Both the position numbers and the translations under genes were made by a program. This document shows, piece after piece, positions 56,125 through 64,000 of a stretch of 64,000 bases of DNA. Source of the DNA: Dryomyza anilis (taxonomy: Eukaryota > Arthropoda > Insecta > Diptera > Dryomyzidae); contig OX638133.1 in assembly GCA_951804985.1 (NCBI GenBank), positions 33,257,963 through 33,321,962 on the forward strand, given 5' to 3'. The notes beneath the pieces are model-generated. The model saw nothing but the letters and a program-made list of their open reading frames with translations, was not told where the DNA came from and did not search any database. The stretch's first letter is position 1. The number at the start of each line of letters is the position of its first letter.

Positions 56125-57388
56125 TATAAAGCGTTTTTCAACAGGGCCGCTACAAAAGTAGAGCGACAGGGAGAGCAAACGACGTCATATTTCTTGCCGC
56201 TCTTTTGACATTTCTCTTCAGTAAGGTTTGCCATTTCGTGATGGAAAGATATACGAGCCAACAACGAGTCAAAATTATTAAAATTTACTACTGAAATTCG
56301 GAGTCAGTGGCCTCAACGTTAAGAGCGCTACGTCCAATTTATGGTCGTCATAATCGTCCTAGCAGATCAACATTTGAGCTTCTAGTGGAAAAATTTGAAG
56401 CCACAGGCACAGTACAAAATGTTCCCGTGCCAGTGAGACAAAGAAGTGCCCGTAGTGTCAAGAATATTGCTGCCGCTGAGGCTTCAGTTGAAGAAAGCCC
56501 AAATGTGTCTCTCACACGTCGTTCTCAAGCGTTGGGCATCTCTGTGACGTCCTTGTGGCGAATTTTGGCCTACATCCTTACAAAATCAAATTGACGAAAG
56601 AACTGAAGCTGCTTAACCACCAGAAGCGTCGTGTGTTCGTGAATTGGGCTGAGCAACAACTTGAAAATGATTCAGATATTCATCGAAAAATCATATTCAG
56701 CGATGAGACTCATTTTTGGCTGAATAGCTTCGTCAATAAACAAAATATGCGTTATTGGTCAGACAGCAATCCACACGTACTCCATGGAGTCATCGTTGCA
56801 TCCCGAAAAAATTACGGTTTGGTGCGGTTTATGGGCCGGCGGCGTCATTGGGCCGTACTTCTTCCGTGATGATCAAGACCGGCACGTTACTGTGAATGGG
56901 AATCGCTACCGTTTCAATGATAACCGAATATTTTTGGCCCCAATTGTATGATATGGACTTGGAGGACATGTGGTTCCAACAGGACGGCGCCACAAGCCAC
57001 ACAGCGTATGCCAGAATCGATTTATTGGAAACCAAGTTTGGAGAACGTGTTATCTCACGAAATGGTCCAGTCGATTGGCCGCCTCGGTGGTTAGACTATT
57101 TTCTGTGGGGCTACGTCAAGTCTATGGTCTATGCCGACAAGCCAGCGACGATTGATGAACTTCGTACGAATATCGAACGTGAAATTGCAGCAGTATCGGC
57201 CGATTTATGCTTGAAAACCGTCGAAAACTGGGTTCAGCGTCTGGACTTCTGCAAGCGTGCCCGTGGTGGCCATGCAAAAAAAATCGAGTTCTATACATAA
57301 TGGCATCGAACGTACTTTTACAGGAATAAAGAATTTTATTGATATCCAAAACCGCTTCTGTAGCGCTCTTATTGAAAAACCCTTTATA
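56125..57388 (+). mobile_element. Tc1/mariner-type transposon, degenerate
   Basis: The terminal repeats TATAAAGCGTTTTTCAACAG (left) and, inverted, TATAAAGGGTTTTTCAATAA (right) flank one transposase pseudogene. TA dinucleotides at both ends fit the family's target choice. Length is 1,264 bp. Confidence 0.9.
56241..57300 (+). pseudogene. Mariner-type transposase, dead copy
   Basis: The transposase would cut and paste the element. The N-terminal helix-turn-helix part (MERYTSQQRVKII...) starts at the ATG at 56241 and hits a TGA after 17 codons (56292). The frame then runs to about 56575, shifts near WRIL, shifts again near 56790 (after SDSNPHVLHG) and again near 56915. The first catalytic Asp (FSDETHFWLN) and second (WFQQDGATSHTA) remain. 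The third region reads WPPRWLDYFLWGYVK: in relatives I know, five or six residues including the third Asp lie between PPR and LDYF, so it seems deleted. The C-terminus (ENWVQRLDFCKRARGGHAK) is intact up to TAA at 57300. Confidence 0.9.
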
Positions 57389-59770
57389 ATATTCAATGGC
57401 ATTTACTGCAAATAATAATAATTACTTCTATTGACTACTTTTAATAGTAAAAAGCTAATAAATGTAAGGTATTTTTTCAGAGTGTCAATATTTGATATTT
57501 AAATTGAAACTATTGAAAAATTTTTTGCTTTTTAATATTGGCGTGTAGTTTATTGCAAATAGTTTTTTTTTTATATTTTCATATATATAAATTAACAAAA
57601 TAGTAAAACAATAAAATACCTTTTGCCTGCCAATAACATTCAACACTCAATGGGCCTTCAATATTGCATTTTCTATACTGAGCTCTTAATATTGTTGATA
57701 TTGTGCATTCATATGTGAGCCTTTGTAATCCCACGTGTCAGGCAACAATGCATTTTTGAAATTTCACAACCAGTTGGGGACATTTTTCGTTTGCATTTTT
57801 AAACGGGCATCAAACGGCTAAATAAATGAAATTCGACTGCGGTATGACAGCTACAACAACAAAAACACCGCCACACGTTAGCAGTTCAATCAACAAACTT
57901 ACACCAAAATGCATTCACGCACGCATGCACGTACGTACACACGCACGCAAGCACAGGTGAACACAGGCAAAGCCATAGAAAAAGCAATTAACACGCAAAC
58001 CAAAAACAAAACAAAACAAAAATAAAAACCAACTTTTCAACACTTTTTAACAAAATGTTGGCACGTTGAAAACCATTCAGCAACTATGGTAACAACAACA
58101 GCACCATCAACTATTTCGCGCACACCAGGCAACATTTTAAATCAGGTACCTTTTTGCCCCCACCACCAGATTGGAAAAGAAAAATACCCGACAAACATCA
58201 GTGGTGGACGTGCAGAAATCATGAATTACTGTAAAAGTTGCTTCAGGTTCGAACTTGAATTCGATTAAAAACGCAATTAAGACTAGTTGCACCCTCGAAA
58301 AATCATACTATGCAGTCGCCCCCACTGTTGACACCTCTAACCCGAACAACAGCACCCACCCTACCACCAAAAGTTTTTGAACGTCTAGCACGAATATAAG
58401 GTAAATAAATAAATAAATAAATAAAAAGGAATACTAGACGAAAAACAAATAGTGAATGAAAGCAAAATAATGGTAAAAATAAACGACTCTATTAATGTTG
58501 CGCTATAAGAGCCGAACTCGAGAATATATAACATGTACTGTATTTTTGGTAAAAGGTTAAATTTTGGTCGAAGCGTTTCCCAAGAGTGAAATAAATTCAA
58601 CAATTAATAAATTATTTGAACAATTTTGAGGGTTATTTAAGAAGACAACAAACGAAAAACAATAACACTTACTTTTGGGAGGTATATTTAGAAAATAAAT
58701 AAAGTATTTTGTGTGGTTTACATTTGCAGTGTTTGAAATAAGACTGACCTTTTATGAGGGGAATGTATCTTCATGAGTTAATCGTGAAAAGGTTATAAAG
58801 AGCTGAACTTTATAAAACAATTGCGGGTGATTCTTACTTAGGGTGGGTTTAATTAAGACAAAATCACATTTAGTGTTTTGTAGTGATTCTAATAAGTTGT
58901 GTTAAGAAACAAAAAAACTGCTTGGCAGTGGGAGTTATAGTAGATAAATCAATGTCTATAGCAAACCAAAAACCTGAACAAAATAACATGAAAAGTTTAA
59001 CTATAATATATACGTATTTCGTAACATTTTTCTAGAACAATCTCTTTAGATGTTTACTAAATGGTAATTGAAATAAGGTAGATTTTTATTACTACTACAT
59101 TTATTTTTACTATGATAAATTGGATATTATACATTTGGCAATTTCTCAACAAATGAGAAATTCTATATAATTCGTAGGTGCTGATTTTGCTTATATACTC
59201 TGTTTTATAAGAAAATTGCTATCGAATTAAAGGCTCTTTTCAGTCACTTTCAATCACAATAAATTAATTAAAATACAATTAATATTCTAAATATCTGTTA
59301 AAGAAATTTTTCTCTCTATAAAGAATAACACAGTGCGGCAAAATTACATCTTTTCTAATTGAACTCCGATTTTTTTTTATATTGTGCTTCTACGTGGTCT
59401 ACGATAAAAAGTGTAGTATAAACTTATATCCCTACACGTATGGCTTAGGAGCTATGGGGTACTAAATGGTTAAAAGGATAACTAATATAGTTCGTCTTTT
59501 TGTAGCGAAATGGTTCATCATACGTTTTTGATGTCTAAGGAGCGATTATAGAGAACTTCCTAAGGATAATTTCCACTGAAGACTTTAAGTTTGTATCTTA
59601 ACGATTTACCACTATTTTGAATGGTTTTCTATTAACAATTCCGGAGTTACAACCGGAAGAAGAAGTCAGAAAACTATTCTTTCTAAACAACTAAATTCTC
59701 CAACACGTACTACATCTGAAATATAAGCCTACTAATAACTTCAATTTTGAATAGAGTCGTAGATATATAT
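57389..59770. other. Long stretch without a supported gene
   Basis: Intron-like AT-rich DNA with ACGCACGC/GTACGTAC simple sequence at 57905-57960, CAACAACAGC words near 58090 and an AAAT microsatellite near 58405. A GC-richer piece at 58080-58370 shows no domain. Confidence 0.45.
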
Positions 59771-61085
59771 CGTCACTATCATGCCAAAGGGGTGAATGTG
59801 AAATTTTTAACAGTTGCGTTTTTTTACATTTATGAATGTAGTTTATCCGCGTGTCATTTTGTTGAATATTTCTAGCCACAAAAGAAAGACAAAACCAAAA
59901 GGGCGAATTTGAAAAATTGAAAATCTTATCATGCCAAAAGGGCGACTCTTTTCGTTTTTTCGCCATAACTTTTTATTGGTATAAGATAAAATATGAGTGT
60001 AAAAGCATTTATTGTTTGTTTTCAAAGCACCTATTGATATGCATCGTTAATTAAAAATGTTTTGGCAAACAATAATTTGCCATTTGTTATTTGCATTGTT
60101 ATTTTTTTGGCAAAATATTTATAAATAATGATATCAATCGATAGGTGCTTTAAAAACCAACAATTAATACCTTCATACTACTAATTTATCTTGCACCAAT
60201 AAAAAATTATAGCAAAAAAAACGCAGAAATTGGAAAAATTGAAAATCTTGTCATGTCAAAAGGGTGAATCTTTTCGTTTTTTCGCCATTACTTTTTATTG
60301 GTATAAGATAAAATATGAGTGTAAAAGCATTTATTGTTTGTTTTTAAAGCACCTATCGATATGCATCATTAATTAAAATATTTTGCCAAGCATTAATTTG
60401 CCATTTGTTATTTGCATGATTTTTTTTTGGTAAAATATTTATAATTAATGACGCAGATAGATAGATGCTTTGAAAACAAACAATAATTGCTTTTACATCA
60501 CAATTTTATCTTGTACCATTAAAGAGTTATAGCAAAAAAATGAAAAGATTTGCCCTTTTGGCCTGACGAGATTTTCAATTTTTTCAATTTTTTCGTTTTT
60601 TTGCTATAATTTTTTATTGGTGCAATATAAAATAGTGGTGTATTAATTGTTTGTTTTTAAAACACCTATCGATTGGCATCATTATTTAAAAAATATTTTG
60701 CCAAAAAAAATTTCCTGCAAATAACAAATGGCAAATTAATGTTTGACAAAATATTTTTAATTAATGATGCAGATAGATAGGTGCTTTAAAAGCAAACAAT
60801 TAATGCCTTTAAATTACTATATTATCTTTCTTTAATAAAAACTTATAGCATAAAAACAAATATATTTAGGATATAGCCTCACAAAATTCGTATTTATAAT
60901 TCAGTAAGTTGTCCAAATCCAAAAATATTTTATATACGTTATAATAATTGATGAATAAACCAAAATAACAGAAAATATTGAAAAAAAATCCAAAATTTGC
61001 TAATTTTTAAAGCACTTCGAACTTTAAAATATAATTTCCCAATACTTTAAACATGCTCATACGCCCCTTTGGCATGACAGTGACG
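59771..61085. mobile_element. TIR element with internal inverted and direct repeats (1.3 kb)
   Basis: The ends are CGTCACTATCATGCCAAAGG and, inverted, CGTCACTGTCATGCCAAAGG. Inside, a unit of about 300-350 bp (GGCATAACTTTTTATTGGTA-like start, AAAGCACCTATCGATATGCA, TTGCCATTTGTTATTTGCA) recurs several times in both orientations. It is non-coding. A partial inverted copy is at 18386-19016. Confidence 0.72.
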
Positions 61086-61589
61086 ATATTATTACAATAA
61101 TTTTAGTGCAGTAAAAATTACAGCAATTCTTAGTTAAAATGGTGATGCCGATTTCCAAAATGACATCGGTTTTTTCATATTGAATCTGGTTTGTGAGATA
61201 TAGCCCATTTTTATTTTCTCATAGTTTTGCTTTTGTATTATTTTTTATATTCCAACCAATTACGATAATGAAAATATCTTTTCTGCATCAGATACTGAGA
61301 ACCTTACGCTAGAATACAAAATTTTAGTTTACGTGAAAAAAAATTAGTTTGCGAGATATAGGCAAAAGAAAATTAAAACTTGACAAAAAAATTAAAAATT
61401 TATTTATTAAAAAAAAATATTATTTGGATTAAAAAATGTCAAAAATGACTGTTATGCTTTTTTTGTAGCCCCATGTATTTAGCTGTCCAGCATTTTCTAG
61501 AATTTCCAGGAAACTATGTTTACATTTTTGAAAATGGCAAGAAAATTCAAAATTAGAAACAGAGAATTCAACTCTTTAAAAAATGTTTT
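61086..61589. other. No gene recognised
   Basis: AT-rich DNA; no frame or repeat boundary supported. Confidence 0.4.
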
Positions 61590-61744
61590 AGTTTACTCTC
61601 GTAGGTGTGTCATTGTCTACCAAGATATAGAGCGGTATCGAAAAATAATTTCTATTAAATGATATTGTTAGCCTCAGCCCAGATTTGAACATGGGACCTT
61701 ACGACTCGCAGTCCAACGCATTAACCTCTGAGCTACCGACGCTT
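61590..61744 (-). mobile_element. tRNA-derived SINE, copy 4, truncated
   Basis: The reverse complement of the tRNA-like head (A and B boxes decayed) plus about 80 bp of body. It is the most diverged copy. Confidence 0.8.
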
Positions 61745-63329
61745 GAATTTTAATTGCAGATTCAAGACATATTTTAGGAACCGGCAGAAAAAAGAAAGCT
61801 TGTGATACAAATTCCGCCTTTGTCTGTTTGGAGTATGTCGACCCTGTCTAAAATTTTGTCTTGGGGTGCTATATATTTCCTAAAATATTCCGTTTATTTG
61901 TGTGTTTCCCGGAAATATTCCAGAAAAATGTCTGTAATTTTGTCTCGGTTCTATTTTTAAAACATTTCAATAATGTTATCGAAAAAATTTCTTCCTATAT
62001 TTAGTGCACCCGTTAAATTAAAAAAAAAAATTAAACTAGTAACATTTTTTTGTTATAACCTACGTCGAAAAATATTTTTAAAAAAATATTTTGATTATTC
62101 ACTGCAGTCAACCATGAAAGCGTGAAAAAGGCCCTCTGCATTATGACTCATTCTTCCAGGCGGCAATTTCACAATATTGAAATATCCTTAAAATATCATT
62201 TTTGTGACGGGCATAGTTGTCATGCCTGACGTAAGCCGCACGTGTCAAAAATGCAGGCGTGAGGCATGAGGCACACACGAACTCCGCAGGCATAACCGAC
62301 CAACACCCCCCATGGCATGTATGCAATATTCCCCACGGTCACAACAAAAATAACAACAGCTACAACATGAACTATACGAAATCGTCCTGTTGCTTCACTC
62401 GTGCAATGTCCTTGTTGCTACTTATTTATGTGCATATTTCTCGGTGAGCTTTTACACAATTTTATGACGAACCAAACCAAGCCAAACGAAATGAAACGAA
62501 ACGAAACAATTGCCGAAAGGTTTGCTTAGAGCATTTCTGCAGGGGTTAAATAAACTACAGGTGGTGCCAATGGTGGATGATTCGTGTCCTGATATAGATG
62601 TGTTGTCCATCGATTGCCATTGTTGTTGTTGTAGTTGCTATTATTGCGGTTCAGCCCTAAGTTAAGTGAGTGGTTTTGCTCTGTGTGAAATCAATATTTT
62701 GTGAAGATTAATAATGTTTGGCATTTTCCGGACTCCGTTTTAATGCAACGTTGCAAATAATTATTTTGCGTGTATCCAATATTAGTTCTATTCGTAGAGA
62801 ATACGAGAACATTTAATTACTTGAGGTTCATGTTGCAAAAGCAATTATGGAGCTATTCCTATGACATTGGAAAATTAATATTTTGATTTATATACATAGT
62901 GCATACCAATTTTATGATTTATATTGTAATGGATTTTAATTTGGAAATACAATTGCATTTTTCAATTATCCCAAGACAAAACTTTTGGCAGACACATTTC
63001 TGAGTTCTCAAGGCATAACAACATAACTCGACTTATGCTGTTATTACATGTTCTTGGTAATTGCTTTAGTATTCCAATTTTCAATGCTGGTGCCAATATC
63101 TTTATTTGTTCATAAGTTATTAGTCCAAAGCCTAATAGACACATCTCTATTTGACACCACTTAAAAACGACAGAACTAGACGACTTTAAAAACACTCTCC
63201 TAAAATAACGAAATATGGGTTATGCTGTTCTGCCTTGAGTACAGAGATTTTATCCAAGGATTTAAAGTAGACAAAGGCAGAGTTTATATCAAAAGTTGTC
63301 TATTTTCTGCCATTTCCCCAAATATGTCG
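61745..63329. other. No gene recognised
   Basis: AT-rich with GTTGTTGTTG words near 62620. The frames at 62141-62447 on both strands are short and without a domain. Confidence 0.4.
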
Positions 63330-63640
63330 GGAATTTGACTTTAAACTACGAGCCAGGTGACATATCGGCACCTTTGTTGACGAAGTGTGCGTCAAAATTT
63401 GATTCCGTAACCTCTTCAATATATCATTCTTCTTGGAAAGTTGCCTATACCCAGCCTGTTCCGAAAAAAGGCGAGGCTACGAACCCACCCAATAACCGAC
63501 CCACTGCAATATGTTCTGCGCTGTCCAAGGTAATGTAATGTAGAGCGTAATAATCATCTTCCACCTAGTGAATTATCTGGTGCATCTTAGTGACCAGTAA
63601 TATGGTTTATGTAGGACCGGATCTTCGGGTAACTCTATGG
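63330..63640 (+). pseudogene. LINE reverse transcriptase fragment, second copy
   Basis: It encodes YHSSWKVAYTQPVPKKGEAT and ICSALSKVM of the same LINE family as 40560, plus about 30 residues further upstream (GDISAPLLTKC). After about 63540 frameshifts accumulate and the sequence fades near 63640. Confidence 0.85.
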
Positions 63641-63829
63641 CCAGGCCCGTAGCCAGGGAGGGGATAAATAAATTAAAAGTTCTTGTTAATAAAATTCGAT
63701 TTAAAACAAATATTATTAAATATTCGTTAGTATTATAATTCCATATATTACTTTGCATCTGATATATCTGATTTCTTCATTTGGGAATTGGCTAACTATC
63801 ATTAGACTATTTTTCTATCCAGGATCTAA

Positions 63830-64000
63830 AACCCTTTGGATTATCAGTTCCCGATCTGGTTCCAAGATTTTTTAAATAGTGGTTCCCGTTCCGATTCCGG
63901 TTACAACCGAACAAATTATAAGGGTTCCGATTCTGGTTTCACATATTTTTTAATAACGGTTCCGATTCCGATTTAAAAACTCAAAAAGGTTCCGGTTTAT
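63830..64000 (+). repeat. GGTTCCGATTCCGG-type degenerate repeat, running off the window
   Basis: Irregularly spaced GGTTCCGATTC and CCGGTT words; compare the AAACCGAAACC region at 20790-21115. Confidence 0.6.

Overview
The window looks like non-coding DNA from a higher fly (Diptera: Schizophora, possibly a tephritid or a calyptrate). It is AT-rich, packed with nested transposons, and carries many copies of an interspersed repeat that resembles the DINE-1/INE-1 repeats of Drosophila (A+T-rich, TATACCCT/AGGGTATA end hairpin, a 'TTCTTGATCAGCAT' block, and GTCTGTCC-type short repeats). The species call is inference. I find no complete host protein-coding gene. The best host-gene candidates are two non-coding leader-exon-like islands, at about 31.9-32.7 kb (+) and 52.2-52.5 kb (-).

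Region 1-10.7 kb: a complete, apparently intact Ty3/gypsy-type LTR retrotransposon of 10,627 bp (96-10722). It has 2,387-bp LTRs that I find to differ at one base, a 4-bp target duplication (AGAC), a lysine-tRNA-type primer site, gag, and a protease-RT-RNase H-integrase pol in the -1 frame. A canonical slippery heptamer plus stem-loop joins gag to pol. A small 3' open frame and a polypurine tract follow. Each LTR holds a ~0.9-kb array of 24-bp-type repeats. Size and layout recall the Ulysses/Osvaldo group of Drosophila (from memory). GC content and codon use differ sharply from the flanks, as expected for a recent arrival.

Region 10.7-64 kb: layered transposon debris. It includes two subfamilies of the DINE-like repeat (about 12 copies, several interrupted by younger insertions); four copies of a tRNA-derived SINE, two with perfect 10-bp target duplications; a 5'-truncated LINE reverse transcriptase pseudogene with poly(A) tail and a second fragment; and a dead Tc1/mariner-type transposase copy plus a palindromic MITE derived from its end. 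There are also a foldback element with ~29-bp tandem arms, an hAT-like element stack, many terminal-inverted-repeat (TIR) MITEs, and several minisatellites, including a 15-bp array whose monomer changes along its length.

How they relate: the LTR element is the only unit here that looks autonomous and young. The SINE would have depended on an unseen LINE, and the MITEs on transposases of the mariner and hAT types. The insertion order can be read in several places (for example DINE-like repeat, then foldback element and SINE, at 34.6-35.9 kb). All function assignments rest on motif reading; no database search was possible.
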